A DNA stretch of 64,000 nt. It comes from Nemertoderma westbladi. Its lineage: Eukaryota > Xenacoelomorpha > Nemertodermatida > Nemertodermatidae. Location: assembly GCA_032718475.1 (NCBI GenBank), contig JAUCBJ010001948.1, positions 52,999 to 116,998 of the forward strand. Reading direction: 5' to 3'. A model generated the notes under the pieces. That model had not been told where the DNA came from, did not search any database, and saw only the letters and a list, made by a program, of their open reading frames with translations. This document shows positions 45,801 to 56,602 of the stretch, in pieces. The position numbers were made by a program, and so were the translations under genes. Positions within the stretch are counted from its first letter, which is position 1; every line of letters begins with the position of its first letter.

Positions 45801-48800
45801 ATGGAAGATTTAATATTTCTAAAAAATCAACGTCGTGGTCATCGATCCGTAGTTACTCGTTTACTCGACCAACTAAATGGACTGATGTTCGGAACGTCAG
45901 GAGAGTTGGTAGCTGATCCAGACATTGACTCTATACGTGACGTCATTGCTGGAACGGCGAGACAAAGGACGAGGTTGGCGGATTTGAGCGAAAGAATTCA
46001 ACAGGTATTGGATCCCAATGACGAGGACGGTATAATTACCGAGATTGATACGTCTTCCAAAGAAGATTTGCGTATCTATTCGGCTATTCGACGAGCCGAA
46101 CAGTTTGTAGACGAGAAGGGTCGCGCCGAGTCGCTACCGGGTAGTAACGTTCACCCACCAAACGTGGAATCCCATATCGGTATCGGGATGAAACCGCAGA
46201 AACTTCCCGTGTTGAAGCTGCCGTCATTCTCAGGGAATCCAGTCGATTGGCCAAATTTTTGGGATCGTTTCAATGACGCTGTTCACTCACGAACAGAGAT
46301 CGCTGGGGCTACGAAGTTCTCGTATTTAGAAGGGCAACTTTCGGGAAACGCTGCCAAACTCGTAGCAAACTTCCAGCGAACCAACGAAGATTACGAGGAA
46401 GCCATTGAGTTACTCCGAGAAACCTTTGGTAAACCTCAATTAATCCTCCGGGCTCGTTTACATATAATTCTCGACATCGATGAGCCGAAGCCTACGGCTC
46501 GTGATTTAGCCACTTTCCGAGCGACATATGAAGCCCAACTAAGAGGAATTCGAAATTTAGGAGGAAACGTGGAAGAAGCCGGATACGTGTTCGCTGAAAT
46601 CCTCCTCCGAAAACTCCCTACCAAGATTCGCGACAATATAAATCGCGCTGCACGAACAACTTATTGGAATATTGAAGACCTTCGGAAAGCGCTTCAAGAG
46701 GAAATTGAACAATTATCAGCCTTTGATACGGACCTTTCCAGCTTCAATAAAAGTAAACCAAATAATACTTCAAAGAAACACAATGACTTCGGTAGTCATT
46801 CGGAATCGTCTCCACAGGGCGGCTCGGTCGGTTCATTTGGTTCGAGTGTAATGAATTCTACAAAACCAAAAACGAGATACAAAATCCGTTGTTATTTCTG
46901 CAATAGCGATCACAGTGTCCGTTATTGCGATCGTTATAAAACTAGTGATGAACGGAAGTCTCGCACTGATGAATTGAATCTATGCGCAAACTGTTTACGG
47001 TCTGGCCATTCTACGAACGAATGCCCAAGACCTAGTCGGTGTTACGTTTGCGGAGGATTGCACCACTCGGTTTTACACGCACATTATTCCAGTAGTTCGT
47101 CATCAGATCGGTTACCAAAGAAAAAATCGAATCCATCTGTTTCTAGTTCAGTTTGCACTGAACATTCCTCACTATTACCAACGGCCATAATGCCTATTGA
47201 ATACTATAATCATGGATCTCGAACCTATAACGTTCGGACGTTATTAGATCCAGGATCGCAACGAACTTTTATATTACGGAGTATCGTCGAGTTATTGGGT
47301 TTAACCATAATATCTCGCACATACTTAGCTATCGATAGTTTTACACATTGTGGCGAAATGGATCCTTATGATATTACTAAATTTTCAGTGGTTACATCAG
47401 ACGGATTGATCGAAGTTTCTGCAGCAGTGGTAGACTCGCTACCAATGCGTTTAGCGACGCCGGGACGATCGGATCTCGTCGACCGCTTAATACTTCGCGG
47501 CGTTAACTTAGCTGATCCGATTCGCGGTGATAACGTACCCGATCTTGGATTAGTTTTAGGAGTTGACCAATGTTTTAATTTCATAAAAATTCCTTCCATA
47601 GAAGAGGGTGTGTCTTTACTTCGATCTAATTTAGGGGATGTAATATTGGGCCAAATTGACTCAACCCAATCCGAGGATAAAGAGTGCATTACATCAGTTG
47701 TTACAGCTCTTCATATTGGGACATCGAGACCTTTTTACGAAGATGAAGACGATCTCTCAGCGAGTATGGAGAGGTTATGGAGTCTGGATTCAATCGGAAT
47801 TCGTTACGACGCACCCAAGGACGTTTCTAACGATTCCACATTAATCGAATTCGAAAATAGTATCCAGTTCGACGGATATAAATACACGGCAAGTTTACCG
47901 TGGAAGTCAAATCACCCAATCTTACCAATTAATTATTCATTAGCTGCAAAATGTTTGCAAAGTATATTATCTAAATTACGTAAATCACGCGATTTATTAT
48001 CTTGTTATGATAATATTATTAGGGAACAATTAAACCGAAAATTTATTGAGCCCGCGGAATTTGTCGATTTTCGTAGGTTTACCGATAATGTGCTAGGTGA
48101 TAATAATAATGTTAAATTTCATTATTTGCCTCATCACGGTGTTATCAAACCGACTTCATCAACTACTCCATTGAGAATAGTTTTCAATTGTAGTTCGAAG
48201 GCAAATTCGAAATCTCCAAGTTTAAATGATTGTTTACATACCGGTCCTAGTCTAAACCAAATGCTATGTGATGCTTTATTACGCTTTCGAATGAACAAAT
48301 ATTGTTTTATCAGTGATATTGAGAAAGCGTTTTTACAAATAGGTCTCGATCCATCTGATCGAGATGTAACAAGATTTTTATGGCCTAAGGATCCCTTTGA
48401 TCCAAGTAGTCCAATACTTACATATCGGTTTAGAGTAGTTTTATTCGGTGCTACTTGTAGTCAATTTTTATTAAATGCTACTGTTAGACACCATTTGAAA
48501 CTAAGTGACTCGCCGATAGCTGACATAATTATTCGTAATTTATATGTTGATAACTTACATGGTATGTCAGATAACGAGAACGATTTAATTGATTATTATT
48601 TACAAAGTAGCAAATTATTACAACAGGGTGGATTCCCTTTAAGGGAATGGATAACTAACTCTCCAAAGTTAAATGAACTTATACAATCTAATAACGATGG
48701 ACCTAAAGTAGTTACTAATGAACCGGCTATTTTAGGCATGAAATGGTTTATCGAAAACGATAAATTGGGTTATCCATCCCGCGAAATTAAAACACCCGAT

Positions 48801-50960
48801 GCTTATTTTACTAAGCGAGGTATTGTTAGTTCAGCTGGTAAATTATTTGACCCGTTAGGTTTATTATTACCCGTGACTATTGGTATACGTATATTAATTC
48901 AACAATTGTGGAAATTAAATATCGGTTGGGATAAAGTTATCCCAGACGATATTGCAACACAGTGGTCAAAACAAGTTTCTGATATCAATTTACTTTCATC
49001 ATTTTCAGTCAAACGTCAATTGACTTTAAGTAATGGTGCATGTTTACATTGTTTTTGCGATGCCTCTAAAACGGCATATGGTGCAGTTGTTTATTGTGTG
49101 AACAACCAAAACTCTGACTTAGTCATAGCTAGAGCTAAAGTTGTCCCCGTTAAGTGTAAAGCCCCTTCCCTTCCCAAACTCGAACTCACTGCATTATCCA
49201 TTGGCGCAAGACTTTTGGTGTACATTACACAGGTATTTAGTTTCCAATTCATTCCAGCCAATATCTTTTTATGGTCAGATAGTGAAATAGCTCTACACTG
49301 GACAATGAATGGTTGTGTTAATAACGTCTATGTAAAGAATCGTGTGGATGAAATTCACCAACTATGTCCTAATGCAATATTTCGCTATGTACCAACTAAG
49401 GACAATCCGGCAGACATGCTAACTAGAGGTATTACTGCTATCAAATTATTGTCCTCCGATTTTTGGACTTGTGGGCCGGTCTGGTTGATGTGCGTTTCTG
49501 ATTGGCCAATTCAAAAAATTGTTTTCAAGGAAGAAACGGTTGCTATGGATACCACGGTTAGCTCTTTACCTACGTTGGATGAAACAGGTTCTGATGTTGA
49601 TGACGTCATCAACATATCAGATTATAGTGACTATAATAAACTCTTACGTGTTACTGCATTGGTATTGCGTTTTGTTCGCCGCCTAAAGGATAGTTTTACT
49701 AATAACAGTCACAAACGTGTATATCCCACAATTGCGCCGGTCGGAGGAGGGAAAGTTCTTTCTAGTCCACTTACAGTAAACGATATCGTATTAGCAGAGA
49801 TATTCCTATTGCGACGCGTACAAAGCAATATATTTAGTAAAGAGAGCAATTATTTACTATCTCTTAATTATTCTAGTACTGAGAAAGGTAAAATACCCCC
49901 GTTAGTGCGTCAGTTACGGTTATTCCTAGATGACGACAATATTATACGTTCTAGAGGTCGTATTGAACATTCTAATATTCCTTGGCAAACTAAGTTCCCC
50001 GCGATACTTCCAAGCAAACATATTTTCACTGAACTGATTATATTATCCACTCATAAGTTTAATTTCCATTGCGGTCTGTCTGACACCATCGTTCAGTTAC
50101 GCCAGCGTTGGTGGATTCCACAGATAAGACAGAGAGTTCGTTCTATTATTCGTCCGTGTGCGACGTGTAATCGTGTTATTGGTCGACCTTATCCAGTACC
50201 GCCACCTCCACCACTTCCTGAGTTTCGGGTTTCAGGTTCCGTTCCATTCGAAACTACTGTCTTAGACTACACTGGTCATATATTACTCAGAGATCGCACC
50301 AAAGCCTACATAGCTTTGTTTACTTGCACTACTGTTAGAGCTGTACGATTAGAAGTAGTGCCAGATAATTCTACTGAATCATTCTTGTTCGCATTACGAC
50401 GTTTTACCGCTCGTTCTGGTTGTCCGTCTCGGTTGCTAAGCGACAACCAATCCGCCTTTATTTCAGCTGATTTAGATCTAAAGACTGTACATTCTACAGC
50501 AACTGTTCAAAATTATTTATTATCACGACGTATGATTTGGACTTTTATTCCAGTTGCCTCACCTTGGATGGGAGGATTCTGGGAACGGTTGATCGGTATT
50601 GCTAAGATTGTACCAAAGAAAGTGTTAGGTCGAGCTTATATTACTTATCAAGAGTTGGTTACTGTAGCCTATGAAGTTGAAGCTTACATGAATGACAGAC
50701 CCCTTACTTACGTTACTGCGGATAGGGACGAGCCCTTACCCCTGACACCTTCTCAACTCCTATATGGTCGTCGTCTAACTGGGTTGCCTTTACCCCTCAT
50801 CGATAAGGATTTTAATAAAGATCCTTCTTATGGTGAGAGACGATCCCTTACTAAACGTCATCAGCGTGTTATCACACTTATTTCTGATTGCTGGTCACGT
50901 TGGAACCATGAGTATTTAACTTCTTTCTTTACGAGAGTTCCATCGATGGAATTCTTCTGA
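45801..50960 (+). CDS. Gag-Pol polyprotein, BEL/Pao family B (C-terminus frameshifted)
   Basis: 1719 codons. In order: DUF1759-like Gag core (about 125-230, LPSFSGNPVDWPNFWD), zinc knuckles (from C364 CYFCNSDHSVRYC, then CANCLRSGHSTNEC and CYVCGGLHH), aspartic protease at 483-485, RT with first catalytic Asp at D839 (SDIEKAF) and second motif Y915-V-D-N918, RNase H (FCDASKTAYGAV), integrase H2C2 (CATC) and DDE residues D1489, D1548 and E1595 (GGFWERL). Two catalytic motifs are unusual: protease D-P-G where D-S/T-G is normal, and RT YVDN where YVDD is usual. The end, EFF, arises from a frameshift near 50930. The DUF5641-like tail continues in another frame to 51318. Start chosen as the first ATG after the primer site. 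Confidence 0.92.
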   Translation: MEDLIFLKNQRRGHRSVVTRLLDQLNGLMFGTSGELVADPDIDSIRDVIAGTARQRTRLADLSERIQQVLDPNDEDGIITEIDTSSKEDLRIYSAIRRAEQFVDEKGRAESLPGSNVHPPNVESHIGIGMKPQKLPVLKLPSFSGNPVDWPNFWDRFNDAVHSRTEIAGATKFSYLEGQLSGNAAKLVANFQRTNEDYEEAIELLRETFGKPQLILRARLHIILDIDEPKPTARDLATFRATYEAQLRGIRNLGGNVEEAGYVFAEILLRKLPTKIRDNINRAARTTYWNIEDLRKALQEEIEQLSAFDTDLSSFNKSKPNNTSKKHNDFGSHSESSPQGGSVGSFGSSVMNSTKPKTRYKIRCYFCNSDHSVRYCDRYKTSDERKSRTDELNLCANCLRSGHSTNECPRPSRCYVCGGLHHSVLHAHYSSSSSSDRLPKKKSNPSVSSSVCTEHSSLLPTAIMPIEYYNHGSRTYNVRTLLDPGSQRTFILRSIVELLGLTIISRTYLAIDSFTHCGEMDPYDITKFSVVTSDGLIEVSAAVVDSLPMRLATPGRSDLVDRLILRGVNLADPIRGDNVPDLGLVLGVDQCFNFIKIPSIEEGVSLLRSNLGDVILGQIDSTQSEDKECITSVVTALHIGTSRPFYEDEDDLSASMERLWSLDSIGIRYDAPKDVSNDSTLIEFENSIQFDGYKYTASLPWKSNHPILPINYSLAAKCLQSILSKLRKSRDLLSCYDNIIREQLNRKFIEPAEFVDFRRFTDNVLGDNNNVKFHYLPHHGVIKPTSSTTPLRIVFNCSSKANSKSPSLNDCLHTGPSLNQMLCDALLRFRMNKYCFISDIEKAFLQIGLDPSDRDVTRFLWPKDPFDPSSPILTYRFRVVLFGATCSQFLLNATVRHHLKLSDSPIADIIIRNLYVDNLHGMSDNENDLIDYYLQSSKLLQQGGFPLREWITNSPKLNELIQSNNDGPKVVTNEPAILGMKWFIENDKLGYPSREIKTPDAYFTKRGIVSSAGKLFDPLGLLLPVTIGIRILIQQLWKLNIGWDKVIPDDIATQWSKQVSDINLLSSFSVKRQLTLSNGACLHCFCDASKTAYGAVVYCVNNQNSDLVIARAKVVPVKCKAPSLPKLELTALSIGARLLVYITQVFSFQFIPANIFLWSDSEIALHWTMNGCVNNVYVKNRVDEIHQLCPNAIFRYVPTKDNPADMLTRGITAIKLLSSDFWTCGPVWLMCVSDWPIQKIVFKEETVAMDTTVSSLPTLDETGSDVDDVINISDYSDYNKLLRVTALVLRFVRRLKDSFTNNSHKRVYPTIAPVGGGKVLSSPLTVNDIVLAEIFLLRRVQSNIFSKESNYLLSLNYSSTEKGKIPPLVRQLRLFLDDDNIIRSRGRIEHSNIPWQTKFPAILPSKHIFTELIILSTHKFNFHCGLSDTIVQLRQRWWIPQIRQRVRSIIRPCATCNRVIGRPYPVPPPPPLPEFRVSGSVPFETTVLDYTGHILLRDRTKAYIALFTCTTVRAVRLEVVPDNSTESFLFALRRFTARSGCPSRLLSDNQSAFISADLDLKTVHSTATVQNYLLSRRMIWTFIPVASPWMGGFWERLIGIAKIVPKKVLGRAYITYQELVTVAYEVEAYMNDRPLTYVTADRDEPLPLTPSQLLYGRRLTGLPLPLIDKDFNKDPSYGERRSLTKRHQRVITLISDCWSRWNHEYLTSFFTRVPSMEFF

Positions 50961-51318
50961 ACCCAAACATATCCCAAAAGTAGGAGATATCGTCCTAGTT
51001 GGTTCCCGTAGACCCCGCATGCAATGGCCTCTCGGCAAGGTCATTGAACTCTTTCCTAGTAAAGACGGATGGATACGTTCTGTATCCGTAAAGACCCAAA
51101 CTGGACTCTCTAAACGTCCTATCAAACTCTTGTACCCTCTAGAGTGTCCCGTTTCACCATTAGTGGATCTATCGGATGTCCCAATTGTCCCACCGATTCG
51201 TTCACCGCAAGTTAACACTACAAAACCCCATCGTGTAGCCGCAATACGATCCCGTGAGAAACTGAAAGAATATTACGAGGATGTTTCGAATAGCGATTCA
51301 TCAGTCTCAGAGATATAG
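50961..51318 (+). pseudogene. Out-of-frame DUF5641-like tail of family B Pol
   Basis: In the +1 frame relative to the main ORF it encodes VGDIVLVGSRRPRMQWPLG and RPIKLLYPLE-type sequence, the usual C-terminal module of BEL/Pao integrase, then an acidic end. The break near 50930 is a single-frame shift in a TTCTTTCTTT-rich stretch. It could be a true mutation or a sequencing error. Confidence 0.8.
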
Positions 51319-51536
51319 ATTTATATTTTCTATGTAAACTATTTTAGTTGATATATTGTGCTATGTTTCAAAGTTCATTAGTATATGTTATGCAATTTGA
51401 GTTATTTTCTGTATGTGTTATTTTCTTACAATTAGTTTTTGGGGGAATTATTGAGTTATTTACTGTATGTGTTAAATTTCTTATGATTAGTTTATTGAGG
51501 AAATATTTACTTAGTTTATTCCTTGGCTGGCGGGAA
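51319..51536 (+). other. 3' untranslated part of family B with purine tract
   Basis: AT-rich, non-coding, with an internal repeat of TTTGAGTTATTTTCTGTATGTG/TTGAGTTATTTACTGTATGTG-like words. It ends in GGCTGGCGGGAA just before the LTR, a plausible polypurine tract. Confidence 0.6.
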
Positions 51537-51945
51537 TGTACAAAATATTATTTCATTATGTATTTTGTTATATAAGAAAGCGTTTGTTTTTGAATCTCGC
51601 TCTTCTTTTAAGTTATTTTTAGTATGACGTAAGTAATTATCCGATTACAGTCATTCTGATATGAAGTGGGTACCGGTTTATGTTTTTATTATTATTCTTT
51701 TAACTTGCTTATGACTACGTTGATTTCTGCTGTGTATGTCTGTCATGGTGTCAGTAAATAGGCCTAAACAACATGTATGTATGCTATACCCTTAATTGAA
51801 TAAATGAATCAGGAAGTATTTTTACTTAACCCCTTATTATATAAATCGCTCTCCCAAATGCTATCAAACACATACGCGGTAACAACAAACCATCGCGTTT
51901 ATTTTAAGTCTGGAAATCGCAACTACCCTGTGTTATTTCGGGACA
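51537..51945 (+). repeat. 3' LTR, family B
   Basis: 409 bp, apparently identical to 45307-45715, followed by the target duplication CATAG (51946-51950). Confidence 0.95.
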
Positions 51946-51950
51946 CATAG

Positions 51951-52648
51951 CAACAAATTTAACAAAAGGTTACATACATGTTGGGTTCATGACGAGTGAA
52001 AATTGATCGTGTAATATATACTAAATTTAAGGTCGGGCTGGCTCTCCTCCACTGCCTTACCCAATGGAAATGTTGTTGTTATAATCTAATATTGGGGCGG
52101 CTTCCTCTTGGTTGATCCATGAGCACATGAACTGAAAAATAAAGAGGAAATACCTTTTATCCCGATGATACCTGCAGGTTAATTAGTAATAGGGCAGTTC
52201 TTCTAATGTTGGCCGATCTTTCATAAATCGTCAAAAGCCAATCACAGTCAAGAATTAATTCGAACGATTCTTATTGGTTGTAGCCGTTAAATTGGTTGCA
52301 ATGGGTTGCTTTGAAAAGTAAACACTTCCTACTGCAAAACAGCTGATCCTTCAAACTGTCTGACGTTTGCGGTAGGCTAAATTAAACACGTCCAAATCAA
52401 AGTAATATTAGAAATACAGAAATATAGGATAAACCAATATTATTTACTCCTTCAAGGAATACTACTAACGAGATTTCTAATACGAATAACACCCACCCAT
52501 GACATAACACATACCGGAAATACAAAGTAAAGTAAAGTTATTGGTTAAATGTGAAACACGAAACTACCAGAGGAACAGCCCTAAAGGCTCTGTATTAATG
52601 GATTCTATGTAAAACAACTCGAACTCCTAAGGGTCAATCTAAACATCA
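51951..52648 (+). other. Upstream region of the sulfotransferase gene
   Basis: About 700 bp without a recognised repeat or ORF. It should contain the promoter and 5' UTR. No TATA box or splice site could be fixed with confidence. Confidence 0.5.
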
Positions 52649-53644
52649 ATGGCTACATTCTCCACTCGCAACAGTACTAATGTATGGGTAGAAGAAATTG
52701 AAGGAAAAGCTAACGAAGAATTTACAAAGAATCAAAGCGCATTTCCAGATGGATTCGTTAGATACCAACCGAGTGGACAAGTTCTCCCCAGAATATTCAC
52801 AACAGAATATCAACAAAAAATATTTGAATTTCCTGTTCTAGAGGACGACGTCTTCATTTGTACCTTTCTAAAATGCGGCACAACTTGGACGCAAGAAATG
52901 GCTTGGTGTATCATGAATGACGTTAATATCGAACTTGCCAAAAAAGTAAACTTAGAGAGGAGAGCTCCGCATTTGGAATTGTCCAAAATAATTACGGATG
53001 AAATTTTTGTAAAGGTTATTAATGGAACCAGTCATGAAGAAAGTGATACGAGAATATATACATCTTCGATAGAATTAACGGAATCAAAATCTTCACCAAG
53101 AGTTATTAAAACCCACATGTCCATAGATATGCTTCCTTATGAGATTGGAGAAAAGCAACCCAAAATCATTCACGTTATACGTAATCCCAGAGACACATGT
53201 GTGTCTCTGTTTTACCATTGGAAGTTGGTGGCTGGTTACACTGGATCCTGGGACGCCTTCTTCAACGCATTCGTCAATGATGTTTGCGGCTACTATACTC
53301 CAGCTTTGCAGCATTATCTTGGATATTGGAGAATTAGAGACAGAGAAAATGTGTTGCTTCTTAGGTTTGAAGATATGAAGGGAGATCTTGTAGGTTCCAT
53401 CAAGAAAACAGCTGATTTTCTTGGGAAATCTCTAACTGAAGAACAGATCGTTAACTTGGAAGATCATCTGACATTCAAAAGCATGAAAGCTAATATGGCT
53501 GTTAATAAACGAAAGGGGATGTTTTTAAGGAAAGGAGAAATCGGAGATTGGAAGAATCACTTTAGTAAAGAACAGATTGCGACAATGGATCAGTGGGAGA
53601 AAGAAAACTTGGAAGGAACTGGGTTGGAGTTCGTTTATGATTGA
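52649..53644 (+). CDS. Cytosolic sulfotransferase (SULT1-like), intronless
   Basis: 331 residues, slightly longer than the usual 290-310. It transfers sulfate from PAPS to hydroxyl or amine groups of small molecules in the cytosol. Seen: the 5'-phosphosulfate loop KCGTTWTQ (75-82), the catalytic His in IKTHMS (H156), the 3'-phosphate motif VIRNPRDTCVSLFYHW (176-191) and the C-terminal RKGEIGDWKNHFS (294-306). There is no signal peptide or membrane span, which separates it from Golgi sulfotransferases. The frame is complete in one exon and undamaged. The substrate cannot be predicted. The nearest family looks arthropod SULT1-like. AATAAA-type signals were not clear; AT-rich 3' sequence follows. 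Confidence 0.93.
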   Translation: MATFSTRNSTNVWVEEIEGKANEEFTKNQSAFPDGFVRYQPSGQVLPRIFTTEYQQKIFEFPVLEDDVFICTFLKCGTTWTQEMAWCIMNDVNIELAKKVNLERRAPHLELSKIITDEIFVKVINGTSHEESDTRIYTSSIELTESKSSPRVIKTHMSIDMLPYEIGEKQPKIIHVIRNPRDTCVSLFYHWKLVAGYTGSWDAFFNAFVNDVCGYYTPALQHYLGYWRIRDRENVLLLRFEDMKGDLVGSIKKTADFLGKSLTEEQIVNLEDHLTFKSMKANMAVNKRKGMFLRKGEIGDWKNHFSKEQIATMDQWEKENLEGTGLEFVYD

Positions 53645-53967
53645 ATGAGATACAATTTGGGACATATTATTTAAACTTAAATAAGTGTTACATAATACAT
53701 ACAGTAAGTAATAGCAATTTTAATATTAATAAGTAATAGTAATTACTGAGATGAAAATAATTGTATATGTTCTAGTCTAGATATTTTATGTATGGCAATA
53801 TGATACAATGATATTTGTTATGTATAATTAAGCAATACCATAGTGAAAGTCAACCCTCCAGTCTATTGGCATTACAGGTTGCGTTGCCTGCCACCGCAAT
53901 CATAAGGCAGGTCTACTATAATCTGCATGCTGCATTACAGCTGCATACCCCTTTCCCTCTATTTTTT
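53645..53967 (+). other. 3' flank of the sulfotransferase gene
   Basis: AT-rich, no ORF of note. It contains small repeats of AGTAATAGTAATT type and leads into the satellite field. Confidence 0.5.
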
Positions 53968-54265
53968 AAGTCCGGGCCAGATATACTAAGTCCAGCCCGG
54001 AGATACTATCTCAGGCCCGGAGATACTAAGTCCGGCCCAGAGATACTAAGTCTGGGCCAGAGATAATAAGTCCGGCCCGGAGATACTAAATCCGGCCCGG
54101 ACATACTAAGTCCGGCCCGGAGATACTATATCAGGCCCGGAGATACTAAGTCCGGCCCGGAGATACTAAGTCCGGCCCGGAGATACTAAGTCCGGCCCGG
54201 AGATACTATCTCAGGCCCGGAGATATTAAGTCCGGCCCGGAGATACTATCTCAGGCCCTAAGTCT
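53968..54265. repeat. 20-bp satellite, orientation 1
   Basis: About 15 copies of TCCGGCCCGGAGATACTAAG with variants such as ACTATCTCAGG. This is the reverse complement of the unit in the arrays at 54607 and 56603. Confidence 0.9.
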
Positions 54266-54606
54266 GGCCTGGAGGGAAATTCAATTTGAGTATTAAGTGG
54301 GACTGGCAAACTGGGGTGGGGTGGTGTACTGGCTGACTCGCTAATTGCCTCCAGTCCATCACCAGTCAGCCAGTAGTCATTCTGTCATTTTCACTAGCTG
54401 CGTTACTGATTTTACTTTAATGCTACCTTACTCCTATCTCACAAATAGAAATGTGAAACTCAATTTCCATGTTCCCGTCAATATGTCTGTACTTGTAGAA
54501 CAGCCTTTGATCTGGAATTGAGAACCCAGTTAGCTGATTGGCTGCAATTTGTTTCTGTTGATTGCTGTATCAGCGCTATAGCGTCTATGAACCTGTTCTG
54601 TATTTT
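54266..54606. other. Spacer between satellite arrays
   Basis: About 340 bp of ordinary-looking unique sequence, no ORF. It includes TGGGGTGGGGTGG and direct GCCAGT/CAGTC words. Confidence 0.5.
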
Positions 54607-54845
54607 ATCTCCGGGCCGGACTTAGTATCTCAGGGCCTGAGATAGTATCTCCGGGCCGGACTTAGTATCTCAGGGCCTGAGATAGTATCTCCGGGCCTGA
54701 GATACTATCTCCGGGCCGGACTTAGTATCTCAGGGCCGGACTTAGTATCTCAGGGCCTGAGATAGTATCTCCGGGCCGGACTTAGTATCTCAGGGCCGGA
54801 CTTAGTATCTCACGGCCTGAGATAGTATCTCCGGGCCGGACTTAG
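54607..54845. repeat. 20-bp satellite, orientation 2
   Basis: Two 20-bp unit types alternate: TATCTCCGGGCCGGACTTAG and TATCTCAGGGCCTGAGATAG. Each contains an 11-base odd palindrome (TCCGGGCCGGA or TCAGGGCCTGA). Confidence 0.9.
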
Positions 54846-55720
54846 GGTTATATTGAAAAATATCGAGACATGAAAAATATCGAGAGTAAAAATAACGCGA
54901 GTAAAAACATCGCGTGTTGAAAAGTAACGATAATATCGAGAGTTCAAAAAATATCGAGAGTAAAAATATCGAGGGTAAAAATATCGAGAGTAAAAATATC
55001 GAGGGTAAAAATATCGAGAGTAAAAATATCGAGTGTTGAAAAATATCGAGAGTAAAAATATCGAGTGTTGAAAAATATCGAGAGTAAAAATATCGAGAGT
55101 AAAAATATGGAGTGTTGAAAAATATCGAGAGTAAAAATATGGAGTGTTGAAAAATATCGAGAGTAAAAATATCGAGTGTTGAAAAATATCGAGAGTAAAA
55201 ATATTGAGTGTTAAAAAATATCGACAGTAAAAATATCGAGTGTTGAAAAATATCGAGAGTAAAAATATCGAGTGTTGAAAAATATCGAGAGTAAAAATAT
55301 CGAGTGTTGAAAAATATCGAGAGTAAAAATATGGAGTGTTGAAAAATATCGAGTGTTGAAAAATATCGAGTGTTGAAAAATATCGAGTGTTGAAAAATAT
55401 CGAGTGTTGAAAAATATCGAGAGTAAAAATATCGAGTGTTAAAAAATATCGACAGTAAAAATATCGAGTGTTGAAAAATATCGAGAGTAAAAATTTCGAG
55501 TGTTGAAAAATATCGAGAGTAAAAATATAGAGTGTTGAAAAATATCGAGAGTAAAAATATCGAGTGTTGAAAAATATCGAGTGTTGAAAAATATCGAGTG
55601 TTGAAAAATATCGAGTGTTGAAAAATATCGAGTGTTGAAAAATATCGAGTGTTGAAAAATATCGAGTGTTGAAAAATATAGAGTGTTGTAAAATATCGAG
55701 AGTAAAAATATCGATAGTAA
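54846..55720 (-). repeat. 15/17-bp satellite, left arm
   Basis: About 50 units of two kinds: AAAAATATCGAGAGT (15) and AAAAATATCGAGTGTTG (17), in irregular order. The right arm at 56065 is the inverted form. A long - strand frame (54810-55787) is a by-product of stop-free repeats. Confidence 0.92.
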
Positions 55721-56064
55721 CAATTTTTTTAAATAAGGGTTGTATGATAATTTTTTTTACTAAAAATGTTCTACAGTAGAACAACAATATTTATCAACAT
55801 TTGGTAGCTTATACAGTACGTGTTCTAATATAATATTTAACAATATTTATAATATTTATCAACATTTATAGCTAGCACTTCTTTTATAATATTTATTAAA
55901 AAAATAGCAAAAACTAGCTAGTATAATAAATCTGGTAAATGGGTACCCAAGGTGTATTACATACCGGTAATGCCATTCACTTGCACTTGCACTGTTGTAA
56001 CCCATGCACTGCAATATTGTTCCATAATTCTAAATAAAATGCTCAAGCAAAATGCAATATTTTT
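55721..56064. other. Spacer between the inverted satellite arms
   Basis: About 340 bp, AT-rich, with AATATTTAT repeats and CTAGCTAG. No ORF. It would be the loop if the flanking arms paired. Confidence 0.6.
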
Positions 56065-56602
56065 TACTCTCGATATTTTTCAACACTCGATATTTTTACT
56101 CTCGATATTTATCAACACTCGATATTTTCAACACTCATTATTTTTACTCTCGATATTTTTCAACACTCGATATTTTTACTCTCGATATTTTTACTCTCGA
56201 TATTTTTCAACACTCGATATTTTTACTCTCGATATTTTTACTCTCGATATTTTTCAACACTCGATATTTTTCAACACTCGATATTTTTACTCTCGATATT
56301 TTTCAACACTCGATATTTTTACTCTCGAAATTTTTCAACACTCGATATTTTTACTCTCGATATTTTTCAACACTCGATATTTTTACTCTCGATATTTTTC
56401 AACACACGATATTTTTACTCTCGATATTTTTCAACACTCGATATTTTTCAACACTCGTTATTTTCGATATTTTTCATCTCGCGTTATTTTTACTCTCGAT
56501 ATTTTTTAAACACGTTAACTTTCAACACTCGTTATTTTTACTCTCGATATTTTTACTCTCGTTATTTTTACTCTCGATAGTTTTCAAGTCTCGATATTTT
56601 TC
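56065..56602 (+). repeat. 15/17-bp satellite, right arm (inverted)
   Basis: The same two unit types in reverse complement (ACTCTCGATATTTTT and CAACACTCGATATTTTT), about 33 units. They are more degenerate at the right end, with CTCGTTATTTTT and similar. Confidence 0.92.

Larger units (their letters stand above)
45307..51945 (+). mobile_element. BEL/Pao LTR retrotransposon, family B, young insertion
   Basis: 409-bp LTRs at 45307-45715 and 51537-51945, both TGTACAAAAT...CGGGACA and apparently identical. CATAG is duplicated at 45302-45306 and 51946-51950 (5 bp, as expected for BEL/Pao). A primer-binding site follows the 5' LTR and one long Gag-Pol ORF fills the interior. Identical LTRs imply a recent insertion. 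It differs in sequence from family A and has a short leader. Confidence 0.95.

Noticed and set aside
54810-55787. Long - strand ORF of 325 codons, and + strand ORFs at 55952-56627
   Set aside because: They are stop-free translations of the 15/17-bp satellite. The frame changes with each 17-bp unit and the peptides are low-complexity.
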